Of a stretch of DNA of 64,000 nucleotides, positions 1 to 10,800 are shown piece by piece. Both the position numbers and the translations under genes were made by a program. Source of the stretch: Monosporascus cannonballus (Eukaryota > Ascomycota > Sordariomycetes > Xylariales); assembly GCA_004154925.1 (NCBI GenBank), contig QJNS01000011.1, positions 186,001 to 250,000 of the forward strand, given 5' to 3'. Every line of letters begins with the position of its first letter. The stretch's first letter is position 1. The notes beneath the pieces are model-generated. The model was not told the DNA's origin. It was given only the letters and a program-made list of their open reading frames with translations, and did not search any database.

Positions 1-965
1 CAGGTCCCTTCAGACGGGCGGGGGCATTCAATTTTTGCCATGGGCTCCCTATGCATTTAAGCAGCTATATGCACCGATCCGTAATGGCCGAGAGTTGCCG
101 AACGATATATACCTAAATGGTGCCTTTCGATGTTTAAAATTAGCGGTTATAATCCAGAACATAGGTAACTTATTAAAACGTTTATAATTTTTGTGTTGAA
201 CCAATGCCCGTTATTATTACCGGAGATATAAGGACTGTACCTGTCTAACGTATAATTCTTTAACTATGCAATGAACCAGCATGAGCATCTTTTAACCAAA
301 CATATATGCAATTATACATTGTTATCATCCTAAGTGGTGTGGGTTCTGACAGGGTCTTTAGCGTACTTCTCGCTGCATTTGCTACGACAGCAACTTCACG
401 TCAATTTACGCTGACAAGGTTCCTCGACGAACATTAGCCAAAGGAAATAGTTGAGTTACATCTCGGAGCCGAGAATTATACCCTGCACCGCATCTGTTCC
501 CATCAGATAGCAGAAAAGCAACCGATTCAAAGAAAGCCTCCTAGTATATCAGCGCCTCTTCATCTCTACTGAATCATGCAACATTGTTATTACCCAAGCC
601 TCCCCGGGAAAGTAAGGACAAGTCTCTTTCTGCGAACCTACATGTGATCAGAATTTCTAACTAAATAACATCGACGTCCAGCACCTAACGCATATTAAAA
701 GTCTTAAGTCCAGGAAACTCTAATCAGCTTCGGTTCTTACTCTCGGCGATAATGTGGGCGCTGCGTGTCACAATGGATAGGTTTTATGAGTCGATCTGTG
801 ATCATCCTATGAGAACCCTTGTGGGATTATGGGCTGCTGCCCGAGCATGCCGGAAAGCCTTCCAAAGGGGAAATCCGTGAGGTGTCCGCCGTATGGAGGA
901 GCCCAGACACCTGTGAATCAAGCAACAAGGCACGTCGAAATCAACTCTTAGAGGGGCAGCGATAA
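1..965. other. No gene recognised
   Basis: Ordinary base composition. Short open frames only, and none reads as a family I know. No tRNA, rRNA, tandem array or inverted repeat stands out. Exons of a gene extending beyond the left edge cannot be excluded, because fungal exons can be very short. Confidence 0.4.
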
Positions 966-1217
966 TCACCTACCTACGAATGGACTGGTCTGCTTGAGGA
1001 ATCTCTATTAGTGTTCCTATTATATACGCCCGGAGAGCCCTACCAGATATTTAGCCCGATCGAGGAACAAAGTGCGGACATCCATCTCGGCTACATTAGA
1101 TCAGTGTTAAGATTCGCGGGAGTTACAATGAGCAAGACCTATATCTCCCTTATCCTACGAAGGGCCGCAAGGCGTCAGTACATCAATTTCTCTACGGCAG
1201 GTCAACGCCTCTGCTGA
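966..1217 (+). CDS. Uncharacterised open frame, possible exon or gene relic
   Basis: An 83-codon stretch is open from the stop at 963-965 to the TGA at 1215-1217. The first in-frame ATG lies well inside, so it would have to be an exon or a broken gene. Its middle part (TPGEPYQIFSPIEEQSADIH, then LGYIRSVLRFAGVT) has protein-like composition, mixing charged and hydrophobic residues, unlike most frames in this flank. I do not recognise the family with confidence. The codons after FAGVT look less protein-like, which could mean a donor site or a frameshift near 1130. No partner exon was identified: joining it to the open frame at 1324 through the GT at 1201 gives the wrong phase. Confidence 0.2.
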   Translation, partial: SPTYEWTGLLEESLLVFLLYTPGEPYQIFSPIEEQSADIHLGYIRSVLRFAGVTMSKTYISLILRRAARRQYINFSTAGQRLC

Positions 1218-1323
1218 TCATCACAGAACGGGTCTGTAGGAAAAAGAGAGATATGTTTCTACTTCCTTTTAAGGCAACGGCCAGTTAGTACCACCGAATA
1301 CTATTGCTACTGACGCCTTATAG

Positions 1324-1596
1324 CCATTCGTAGGATATCCTCCAAGGCAGTTCGAAGTTTCCTCACATGAAACGGTCGACGATCCACCCTCACAGCGGGA
1401 GCTTGTCTGGATCCGGATGACCCAACACCATCTTCAAGAAGACGACGAGCTGCACCTCGGCATCGCCCCTGTAACCCTGGCTCTCGCACTAGGCTTGGGC
1501 ATGTTCCTGCAAGTATTGCGGATGAGGCGACGACAGATGTGTCTCATGCCCAAACACACACCGACACCCCTGGCTATGCTGGAACTCCAGCAATAG
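1324..1596 (+). CDS. Uncharacterised open frame, possible 3' exon with one membrane segment
   Basis: Ninety codons are open from 1324 to the TAG at 1594-1596. It is preceded directly by a good fungal intron end: CTGAC at 1311-1315 and TATAG at 1319-1323. The predicted peptide has an acidic and polar first half (for example HETVDDPPSQRELVW). It then has one hydrophobic run of about 18 residues (GIAPVTLALALGLGMFLQVL), followed by a basic MRRRQ patch, as in a single-pass or tail-anchored membrane protein. There is no ATG near its start, so it would be the last exon of a plus-strand gene or a relic. I do not recognise the family and could not find the upstream exon. Confidence 0.25.
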   Translation, partial: PFVGYPPRQFEVSSHETVDDPPSQRELVWIRMTQHHLQEDDELHLGIAPVTLALALGLGMFLQVLRMRRRQMCLMPKHTPTPLAMLELQQ

Positions 1597-2963
1597 GAGT
1601 GGTCTAGGCGCCCTCTGCGCGCCTTATAGCATTAGGGACCTCCGATCTCCCGCGACATCCGGCGGCTGGATTGACAGCTCGATAGGGGGTCGCCATCGTG
1701 ACACTACTCATTATATCTCACGTGATGGACGATGGATTCGTCCGGTTTAGTGAGTATCAGTATTAACTGGTCTCTGGTCTTCGAAGCATCGAGGCCTTGC
1801 TGCTTATACGTACGCCGAGATTTGAACAACACTATGCAGTTCCTTTATGGTCAGTGAGCCTACAATCGACAGTTTCCCAATGGAGGCATGGTCAAATAGC
1901 AATAGCGGTTACCACCGGAACGACATAGACAGGGTGCTTGAAAGCAAGAGACGCCAGACAATTCAACTATGGGGGCACTGAACAAGCGTACTGAGCCTTG
2001 AAATTTCGGCCTAGACAACACGACAGACGTAAAGTATCATACCTCAGCTGAGCTCATCGATTGAATTGTTGATGGTAGTCGGTCGCGGTGGCACTGAACC
2101 GCGGCACCGCACCATCATGGAGCTTCTGCCGAGCAGCGAGAGCTCCACCACAGGGATTGTGCGCCGACCCACTGTACGGATCGGTGTGGGCAGCCTCGGG
2201 TCCGGTCTGCCAGTACAGAGCCCGCCTCAAGACGAGGTGTTCCTAGTGCTGCAGGTGAGAGACAACCATTCGAGATGAGGCATAGGTCGATCAGGCCGGT
2301 ACTCTCTCAGGAGACCATACCACTGATGGTTTCCATGTGAGCGAGGGCATTCACGGATGCTAGAGCATAGGAACATTTATCAGTTTTCAAATACCGCTGA
2401 TACCTGCAATACGATGGAGAATCGAGACATGATGGCATAATGCCCTCATTGCAACGTCATTCAACTAGCGCCAGCGCGCTTGGGAACAGCAACCACGAAT
2501 GCAAGGGGACAAAACTCTGGACTAGATTGAACCCTTCGCCGCGTATTGGGTTCCTTGTCCTGTGTTAATATGGATTCCTTTTTGGGTTGATCAGACCCTG
2601 TATTATACTGGCGCATTCCCACCTGCCTTAGACGAACTTATCGCTACGATGACCAATAACGCAGAGAACGATCCGGCGAAGTTAATTACAATGATGATAC
2701 GTTCCAGACTCAAGAGAACCAGACCAGCGCAGGCGGCTGATGATGCACATAGCAGTTATATTCATATGTACGATTAAACATGACGAGATAACGGTTGACA
2801 ACAGCAGACGTCAGTCCCGTGGACTCTCGGACCCCTGAGATATAAGTACTAAGATGTTATAATCGCTTAGGACGATAAGTTACCAGTCCAAAAACACAAT
2901 CCGAATAACCCGAAAACACTGAAACAGATCGAACTCCATCCTGTCTCTATTCCTATTATTACC
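1597..2963. other. No gene recognised
   Basis: Ordinary composition. Two frames of about 70 codons occur (2066-2278 and 2562-2777) but neither starts at ATG, shows a recognisable motif, or sits next to convincing splice sites. The last few hundred bases should hold the promoter of the gene starting at 2964. I see no clear TATA element. Confidence 0.4.
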
Positions 2964-3310
2964 ATGGTCCAATATAAGGCCGGTCAGAGGGTCCGCTATA
3001 AGCCCATTGGGAGTGCGTATACCCTTTGTGTCTTTCCGGACTAGTTCACTACTTAGCCGGTCTTTGTCCAGGGAGAAGTTTCGACACCTCCGAGTCTACC
3101 GGCGTCATCAAGGGTGTCTTGACTGAGCCGGGCATGCAGGCTGGCCGCCACGTGGACGCCAGCAACCACACGCCCCGATACGAGGTAAGTTAAGCTCTAC
3201 TGCCGTCTCTGATTATGGACATGGCTAACAGGAGTTGAAAGATTGAGAACTCGAATACTGGCAAACGGAGCAGCGTATACGAGGATAACATTCTCGGAAC
3301 GGTTTCTTAA
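2964..3310 (+). CDS. HVA1 family (hypervirulence-associated protein, Tudor-like domain), three exons
   Basis: This is a small gene missed by single-frame reading. Exons are 2964-3012, 3072-3184 and 3242-3310. Intron 1 (3013-3071, 59 nt) runs from GTGCGT to CCAG. Intron 2 (3185-3241, 57 nt) runs from GTAAGT through GCTAAC (3224-3229) to AG. The joined frame is 76 codons. It opens MVQYKAGQRVRYKPIG, continues DTSESTGVI and PRYE, and ends IENSNTGKRSSVYEDNILG. This order (YKxGxxVRYKP, then STG.I, then YEIEN.NTGK....ENILG) is the signature of the small fungal/bacterial HVA1 Tudor domain (DUF2945). Members are about 70-90 residues, so this one is full length. The biochemical role is unknown; a nucleic-acid or protein-binding role is inference from the fold. 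The intron 1 acceptor is the least certain point: it yields RRSF before DTS, where relatives usually have a GG-PxSN-like stretch. Confidence 0.82.
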
Positions 3311-3708
3311 GGGGCAGTGCAAAGGGGCTAGAGGGCCAGGCGGGGGCAGCCTTCTATATCCTCTGGTTCAGTGACAATGAAAAGCGTTAAACTGATACTC
3401 GGCTCCCCACCAGGAAGAACTTCCTGGCTTCATACATCCAAATGATGTGATGATCGGCTTTTTTTTTTCTCAATGGATGAGAAAGACTTAAGAAGAGTTG
3501 TAATACAGTCTAAGCAGGATACAAGATGTCATTAAAGCCCCACCCCCACCCCCGCTTCCAATAAAGTCCACGAAACTAGATACATCCTATTTTTAAACCC
3601 CGTCTCTCTTCCATATTAGATGTCGGGTTCTCAGAACCTCGAGATTCGTGCCTGTATTTGAGAAACCTGCCTCCTCCATTGCGCATCGTCGCCAAATTAT
3701 CCGAGCCA
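3311..3708 (+). promoter_or_regulatory. Intergenic region upstream of the F-box gene
   Basis: No gene. It holds an uninterrupted T tract near 3460-3469 and a C-rich CCCCACCCCCACCCCC tract near 3538-3555, about 160 bp before the F-box ATG. Such pyrimidine-rich tracts are common in filamentous-fungal promoters. No individual factor site can be assigned. Confidence 0.35.
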
Positions 3709-4602
3709 ATGGCGAAACTTAGAGATGTACCCACGGAGTTGCTGATCCTGGTTCTAGAATGGCTCGAAAAAATCGACCTTCAATCACTTATCGTATCCCA
3801 ACTCACCAGCAAGCAATTCCATGCGGTCGTCCAGGACGTCCTCGCCAACGCGCAAAATAGGAGTCTACGCCAAGACTCCCTATCAGGGGAGAAACCCGCG
3901 GTCCACCCACTCTGGGCGTCCATATTCAAGGGTCTCTTCAATTCAGCGGACTGCTTCACGGAGGCCGACAGACGTGAGCTCAGATTCCTCACCCTAGACG
4001 AGCTCAGAGAGCTCGGATACCTCACCCTGCATGGCGACTTCACGCTCCCCTTTCGCCGGCTACCGTGGGCTCGGACCGGCTTGGGACAGGCTGCGTACCT
4101 TCGCCCGGAAGCGAGCTGGCGGTCCCTAAGTTTGACTTTCGGCCAGGCCCCGATCACGCAACTCGATCTCGTGAAGGGCTACTATTACGGCAACAGCTTC
4201 GACGACTTCCATGGCGATCGCTGCGACTTCCGGGAGTATTACCAGGTGGACGTCCCCTCTTCCAGCTTGACCATGGGCCTGTTCTACGACGTCTTGCTTT
4301 GCGAGGGCGCTAGTTACGGGAACGAGACCTTGGCCTGGGAACTGCTTCTCGGCAAGCGGCTGCGTAGCTATGATGAGTTATTCGAGTACGAGCGCTTCAT
4401 GACCGATGACCCGGATCTGGTGGAGGCGGGTGAGAAGGCCCGACAAGCTGCTATTTTATACGTAAGGGGTGGAAGCATCGACGAAGTGGATCGCCTGAAA
4501 CCTGAGAGCGGAACATGGATCCCACGTATTATCGGCAAGAAGACCCCGAAATTGTGCTCATGGCAAGGTCCGGAGGCGGATATCAGCTGCTGGCTGATTT
4601 AG
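3709..4602 (+). CDS. F-box domain protein
   Basis: F-box proteins link substrates to the SKP1-CUL1 ubiquitin ligase. An N-terminal F-box is visible in residues about 1-45: MAKLRDVPTELLILVLEWL followed by DLQSLIVSQLTSKQFHAVVQ, with the usual LP/VP..LL..I...L pattern, a hydrophobic second helix and the S.....F...V end. The ATG at 3709 places the F-box at the very N-terminus; an upstream TTG at 3658 only extends it unnaturally. The rest (about 250 residues, rich in acidic and aromatic residues) has no leucine-rich, WD or Kelch repeats, as in many lineage-specific fungal F-box proteins. The 3' end is uncertain. Unspliced it gives 297 residues. A 47-nt intron at 4462-4508 (GTAAGG to GAG) would join into another frame, ending at 4715, with about 319 residues. 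Base usage matches its surroundings and there is no sign of RIP. Confidence 0.75.
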   Translation: MAKLRDVPTELLILVLEWLEKIDLQSLIVSQLTSKQFHAVVQDVLANAQNRSLRQDSLSGEKPAVHPLWASIFKGLFNSADCFTEADRRELRFLTLDELRELGYLTLHGDFTLPFRRLPWARTGLGQAAYLRPEASWRSLSLTFGQAPITQLDLVKGYYYGNSFDDFHGDRCDFREYYQVDVPSSSLTMGLFYDVLLCEGASYGNETLAWELLLGKRLRSYDELFEYERFMTDDPDLVEAGEKARQAAILYVRGGSIDEVDRLKPESGTWIPRIIGKKTPKLCSWQGPEADISCWLI

Positions 4603-4976
4603 TGGATCGAAATGTCGCGAGGGAGGAATCCAATATAAGGAGACTGCGCTCACTACGCATTGTGCAGCTTCTATCATTATCCTATTATTGCTTTCATATC
4701 TGCGTTCTGGCATGAGCTACTGTAGTGTGAGACCCTGACATCACACACAGAAGCATATAACTGAAGAAAAGTGTATTAACAGGTTGCCTGACCTCTAGAA
4801 GGTCCTCTGTAGAGGGTGAAGGTGGTGAACCCTCCTTAAATACATATAAAAACAGTGGTAGCCAAGAGATAAGGATACCGGAGTAGCCGAAGCAATTTCC
4901 ACTAGCTTGTTAGCTAACTAAGCCATGGCGTAGCTAGGTTCAACATGTAGTAGCTCCTCTGATTGGACCCGGGAAA

Positions 4977-5707
4977 CTATAATGCAAATGCAGCACCCAC
5001 AAGCGCCGCAGCGCCACCTACGATTGCATCGCGTGTGATGCGAGGGGCGACGCCCGTGCTTACGCTAGTCTCTTGAGTTGATGCGCTAGTCTCGGTCCCT
5101 ACCGGTCCCGGCGTTACGGGAGAGTCGTCGGCAGACTGGGCCGGAGTAGCGGTTGATCCGCCCGTAGACTCCGCATCAGTCGCCGTAGCAGCCGCAAGCA
5201 CATCAAAGCCGGCCGTGATGGTAACGGGCATGAAGAAGTCCGCCGTGGTGATGTCCTCCATCGTCGTGGTTTCCACGCCTGGATCATTGGCCTCAGACCC
5301 GAGCGCACTCATGGTGCACACGGCCTTTTGTTGCTCGATGACGCATCGCTCGCTCATGGTGCTGGTTAAACATCATGGGTAAGATGGGGGACACATAACC
5401 AGGGGTGGGTCCGGTTTCGAGGACGGTATTGGAGATTTTAAACTTACAAAGCCGGAGGATCGTTGATGCCAAGCTCATAAGTGCCGGGCTGCATCGTCAC
5501 GCTGACTCCGGGGCCAGCGCCGCAGTCGTTCGCGTCCACGCCCGGGGCGCACTCGACGAAGAACTCCATCATCTTCGGGCCCGCGGTCACTATGGAGGCG
5601 ACGAGGGACTGGCTGTCGAAGCCAGGGAGAAAGAGGCTGCTGACGACCGACGACTGTGCCGCGGTCATGCCCGTAAGGGCGGAGATAACAACGAACGAGT
5701 TCAACAT
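4977..5707 (-). CDS. Secreted, probably GPI-anchored cell-surface protein, two exons
   Basis: Exons on the minus strand are 5707-5448 and 5361-4977, with an 86-nt intron (5447-5362; GTAAGT donor, CTTAC branch-like site, ACCAG acceptor). The junction completes a Phe codon and reads DPPAF-TMSERC, 214 residues in all. Residues 1-18 (MLNSFVVISALTGMTAAQ) form a signal peptide ending in an AxA-like site. The mature N-terminal half has four cysteines (FFVECAPG, ANDCGAG, SERCVIEQ, AVCTMS), two from each exon, suggesting two disulphides. A Ser/Thr/Ala/Pro-rich linker (about residues 140-190) suits O-mannosylation and wall exposure. The C-terminus is hydrophobic (AIVGGAAALVGAAFAL) after a small-residue stretch, as in GPI signals. 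An upstream in-frame ATG at 5758 is less likely because it pushes the hydrophobic core inward. No enzymatic domain is recognised. It is an orphan cell-surface or effector-like protein. Confidence 0.8.
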
Positions 5708-6759
5708 TTTTGAGTTGGAGAGCGTGGATTTGGAGAAACGAGTGACAAGAGAGGACATGGAAACGAATGATTGCAGGCGAGGGGAGGAAAGGGGCTCGCG
5801 ATGTTGCAGCAATTTCTTTCAAATACTTAGCGCCATTGAAGTATCCTGGTCTGAAGGGATTCAACTCGCTAACGTTAAAACGTTAGCTACATACTGGGTA
5901 GGCATATAAAATGCACAATTTGCGTTTGCATACATAATTACTACACACGGAGTAGCATTACGCGTATAAATGCACAATATTTTACCACCTGAACCCCCGA
6001 CAAGCCTCCAGCGAATTATATTACGATTCTCACTAGATACTACGATCACTGGCGCCATTGAGTACATCCATTCTGTTGCATCGATACATCCCGCCGCGGT
6101 ATATGCTCGCAATAACTTCTTATTTAATGCCGGCATTGCTTTTACTACTCTAGGTGGTGGTATGTGGGCAGTCGAATCTCTTACGCAAACTAGACAACAA
6201 AGCATCGACAGCCCCCGTTTTGATAGAATATAATGTCTACCCTGTCCAGAAAAACAGTATTATGACTACCTTGCACTTGTAATGCTCGGGACGGAGTAGT
6301 ACAGGACCTGCACCAAATATGAACCGGGTCCATGGAAGCACTGATGATTATTTTGGATTCGGACCCTCGGAGACGCAGACCCCAAGCAGTCGGCACTCTT
6401 CATCGGGCTAGAAGGTGACCTGCTTTCTGTTCGATGATGAACCAAGCAAGGCACTTTATATGGCAGCGCTATCAGCATGTACGCTAGGTCCAGTTGAGAT
6501 CGCAGGGGGATGTGATGAATCTCGGGACGTGCTACATATAAGAGCCAGGCACAAAGTTGTGATTCGGGAGGAGGTGAACTCGTACCACGCGCATGCCGTC
6601 CAATGCTTGATTAGTTCGAGGGCTGCGGCGTCGGGGCACACGCCTTGACCGGGAGTGCCTATCATTGACAATCTATCTAGCACCGCATTACCAAGAGGAG
6701 AAGCGCAAAGAGCATCAGTCGGGCTGTGGTTGTTTCAGATATACAGAGTCAAGCTGTAA
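5708..6759. other. Intergenic, no gene recognised
   Basis: Upstream region of the minus-strand GPI-protein gene, followed by about 700 bp of ordinary sequence. Frames of 60-140 codons occur on both strands but overlap one another, lack family motifs and have no clear splice context. Upstream exons of the oxidoreductase relic at 6760 were searched for by eye here and not found. Confidence 0.4.
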
Positions 6760-6996
6760 GCGACCAGCAAACTTCAAGACTCCGAATGCATTCCGCGAGA
6801 TTCTCGAGAGCACAGCGGAGGGGAAGACCTCCTTCTTTGGTACCGGTTTATGAACTACGCCAGCTTTATGCAGACGGTGCTCGACTCTTATAGTCCAGAG
6901 AATGTCGAGCGGTTCAGATCTCTTCCAGCCACTTATGATCCGGAGTGCGTGTTCCAAGAACTACAGAATGACGGGTTCTTGCTCCGCGAGCTCTGA
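6760..6996 (+). pseudogene. C-terminal relic of a FAD-linked (PCMH/BBE-type) oxidoreductase
   Basis: The frame is open from the stop at 6757 to the TGA at 6994-6996. Its last about 50 codons read as the C-terminus of FAD-linked oxidoreductases: a RFMNYAS strand, then SYSPENVERFRSLPATYDP, then ECVFQELQNDGFLLREL. In this family the YxNYA strand, the (Y/L)G.EN..RL helix and the KYDP..VFQ...GGFK end form the substrate-domain C-terminus beside the flavin. I found no FAD-binding domain in the preceding 800 bp, so the gene appears truncated to about a tenth of the usual 450-550 residues. The reading frame itself is undamaged and not RIP-mutated. Alternatively a long intron separates it from exons I failed to see. 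The family call is good; the pseudogene status is inference. Confidence 0.62.
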
Positions 6997-7794
6997 GCCA
7001 AGCGGTAAGGGGAGGTGACCTTATGTGCGTTCATTTTAGGGACACCAGTTTCGACCGATCAGAGGCATGCAGCATAGCTATAGGTGTGTTGCAAGAGGGG
7101 AAGAAGGAGGTCCCCTGTGTGGTTTTGATAGAAGTGTTGAATATATTGGTTATCATTCTCCCCGATTGACATTACCTTGTGGCGAGCGACTGAGGCCTTA
7201 AATACGTAGCCATTTGATCTGACGGAGGAGGAATATGACCTAGTGTGGGCGCCTTCGCCTCACCGAGAGCCTGACGCCCGAAGAAGGCATTGTTGGCAAC
7301 CTCTACTTAAGACCAATGGGTCAGAGGGGACGCGTATACAATGAAAACGTTATTTCCTCGGCTAGACTTTGCTACGTGCTTTTACGACACAACCCTTGAA
7401 GTCGGTGAGACTCACAGATCGTTGCGCATGGCCTTGAGTGAGATGGCCTTACCCTCAGCTGTGTAACGTCTCCGCTGGGTATCATGAAGCACTCTACCGA
7501 AAGTAGATTTCCAGCAATTAAAAGGAAGTTAACGTCCCCGAGATCGACCATAAACGAATCACAGGGGGCCTACCACCCGTAAGAGTGAAGTTGCAATCTC
7601 CGTACCAGACGGCGGATAAGAGTTAACGAATATCGGCTTATCGACGTAGCTTCTTTGCGAGACACTCCGCTCGCGGCACAATTACTCGGCTGGACTCCTA
7701 TGCACGATGTGTGGTAGGAACTGACAGACAATCCGTCATGTGACGTATCATTTGCTACCGCCCTGCAACCCGTAGCAAGTTTAGGCGTTCCGAA
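6997..7794. other. No gene recognised, ends at the TE block
   Basis: Ordinary composition up to the insertion site at 7795. One 43-codon open stretch at about 7216-7340 (DLTEEEYDLVWAPSP...) looks protein-like but is unrecognised. Composition changes sharply within about 120 bp inside the inserted element, not gradually across this region. Confidence 0.4.
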
Positions 7795-7802
7795 CGCATC
7801 GT
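7795..7802. repeat. Left 8-bp target-site duplication CGCATCGT
   Basis: CGCATCGT directly precedes TTACCTCA at 7803 and recurs directly after GAGGCAA at 18531-18538. It recurs a third time at 18750-18757 on the far side of the small MITE. Confidence 0.85.
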
Positions 7803-10800
7803 TTACCTCAGCTAGCTCAGGCCTCCCTGGCTCGTTTTCCCACTTTCTTCAAAGTCACTCAAGTACCGCTCCACAACGCTAAATATTAACTAATCAAATC
7901 CCAAATCCCCGTAACGAGCTAGCGAGGCCTAAGTTGTAATTATGCAAAAAAGGGTTCTGTTTTGTAAATTTGCTTTTTAAGAAAAACAAAAATCGTAATA
8001 ATTTAATAAAAATACGTTTTTATAATTATATATATATATATATAATTACTTTAATTATAGTTTATTATTAATATTACGATAATTTTAATTAAAACCCGTT
8101 TGTTATTTTTAAGCTTTAACGTATTTAATAATTATAACTTAATCCCGTTACGTTATTATCTCTTTTTTTAAAACATAATAAATCGGAATTCTCCTAGTTT
8201 TACCGCGTAAACCCAGAAAAATGAGATATACGTATATGTATTTTAACATTTTGGCAAAAACGTTAAACGGATATAAAATTCGAAAATTTTATTCGTAACT
8301 GGATTTTGTATAATAATAACCAAATAATTAATTTAATTATTAAAATTAAACGTTTAATTAACGTATTACAAGAAAAATAATAACGTAATAATTTAATAAT
8401 ATCTAAAAATTAGCAGAAATTTATGATTTTTTTTAATTAAGATTTTGTTATTTGTAAATATTATAATATATTATATGGGAAATTTATAATTTTCGCAAAA
8501 AAGTTTAAATTCCGCCGTTCGCCAGAAAAAAAATATTATTTAAAATTAAAATAATTTATATTATTTTGGATGAAAATTAACGTTTTATAAAAATATTTAC
8601 CTTTAATTAATTTAAGTATTTAAGTTAAATAATTATATACTTAAAAATATAATAATTATATAATAAAAAATAAAAAACGAAATAATATTAATAAATTAAA
8701 AAAGTTAAATATTTAAAAAATCATTATATATTAAATAAAAACATAATTCGGTTAATTAAAAAATAAAATATTTATATTGATTTTTTATAATAATAAAATT
8801 TTAATTAAAATAAGTTATATTTTATAATTAAATATAACAAAATAATATTATATTTTAATACGATAATTGTAATATTTAAAATTATATTCGTAATATAAAG
8901 TTTTGATATAATACCGTTATACGGAATATTATTACCGTTTTTACTTACTATTTTAACCGTATTTTTTGAAAAAAATTAAAATAATTTAAATTTTAACTTA
9001 ATTAATTTTTTAAAATAAAATAGTTTTATAAAACGTTATAAGTATATCTAATATTACTTAATACTTTTTATTAGTTTATAATTAATATTATTTGGATTTT
9101 ATTTCCGGCTTATATTATTACGTTTTATAAATATAATAAATAAAAAATTTTCGGTTTTTTTAAGTTAATATATATATTATATAATAAGTACCGTTGGATT
9201 TCGTTAAATATAATTAATAAAAATAAAGGCATTATCGACGGTGCTTATAACGTTTATTAAAAACTTTTTTAAAAAATATATAAATTTAAATTTTTTTTAT
9301 CCGATTTCGGAACGTTTTTATTTTATTTATAAAAATTGAAAACTAATTAATTATATTCGGAAAATATAGATTAATTAAATCGGAATAATTAATTTATGTA
9401 ATAAAAAACAGTAATTCTTTTATTTTTATTTTGTTTTATATATAAATATATTTCTTGCTTATATTTATATATATTTGTTAACCCGATAATACAACCGAAA
9501 TATATAAAATATAAATATATTTAAAAACGGATTAGTAATTTTTAAATAAAATAATATAATTATATTAAAAATTGCCAAAACTTTACTTTTTTAAGCTTTT
9601 TATCCTTTATATATATAATATTTGCATATTTGCATTATTTTTGCAAGAATTATATATCTAATACGAATTATTTGTGATAAAAACGTTTAATATATATAAC
9701 ATTTTTCGGAATATTTCGATCAAAAATCTTTTTTCGAAAATTAAACTTATTAAATTTATAAAAAAAATATATTTCTGGTTAATCGTCGCTAAATCTAAAT
9801 TTATTATATATAAAATAATTTCTAAATATTTTAGTTCTGCCAGATAAATAAAAAAATATTACGGGGTTTTAATTAAAATATATCAATAAATAAAAGTTTT
9901 TCCGACGCAAACTTTTTGTTATTATTTATTAGTAATATATTACTTAATAATATAAATAGTTTCACGAATAATTCGTAAATATTTTATTTTTTAATTTAAA
10001 AATATAATTTACTTATATTACTTTTGAAGCAGTATAATCTTAATTAAAATATATTAAATAAAACCTTTTTATCGTATAATTATAAAGTCGGAAATATTTT
10101 AATACGGTTAATATTTTTTACGGCGATAATTCTTTTAATTTTATTAAAGAAAATAATTAATAATTAATCGATAACGTTTTAATTAATAAAAGATTTCGAA
10201 ATTATTACCGTTTTTTTAAAAAGCCTAAATATATTTATATTTTTCATATATTATACAATATGGCGATATTAATTATATTAGGTAATTAATACCGATATTA
10301 TTATTTTGTTTATAAGGCCGGTTAATTTAATTATAATAAAAAATATTCTTTCTCGATTAAATATTATATTTTATAATATCGGATTAAATACTTATTAATT
10401 TTATTTTAATATTAAATTTAATTCCGATAAAATCCAAAAAAGAAACCTAAAAAGTATTTAATCGAAAAAGCGAATATTATAATCTGTAATTTATTAGCGA
10501 ATTCCGCCGGTCGAAAAACAATATATATAACGTTAATATTGTTTTTTTCCGAAATTCCTTTTTGGTTAAATATCGTATATCTTTATAATAAGAATCTTAT
10601 ATCCGGTATGTTTTTTTGCAAAATAAAGGTTACGTTATTCGGGATTTTCGTAACGAAATTTTTAAGTGTATTTATTTTTTTATTTCGAAAATTTTAGCTT
10701 ATTAAAGAATATTCGTTTCGGATTAAAAAAGATAATTAAAAATTCGAAAATATTTTAATTACGGGCTGTAAAATTATAGAAATTAAGTTTATCGATTTTA

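Noticed and set aside
3780..4157. 125-codon minus-strand ORF
   Set aside because: Antisense shadow of the F-box gene, with no motif.
5475..5909. Several 100-140-codon frames on both strands
   Set aside because: Overlap the first exon and 5' UTR of the GPI-type protein in other frames; only the 5707-5448 exon joins cleanly to the second exon.
7803..7814. The first bases of the 10.7-kb element fit TTAC(N7)A, the target motif known from some Starship elements
   Set aside because: The element has short TIRs and an 8-bp TSD in two independent copies, and no tyrosine-recombinase captain was readable; the match is most likely chance.
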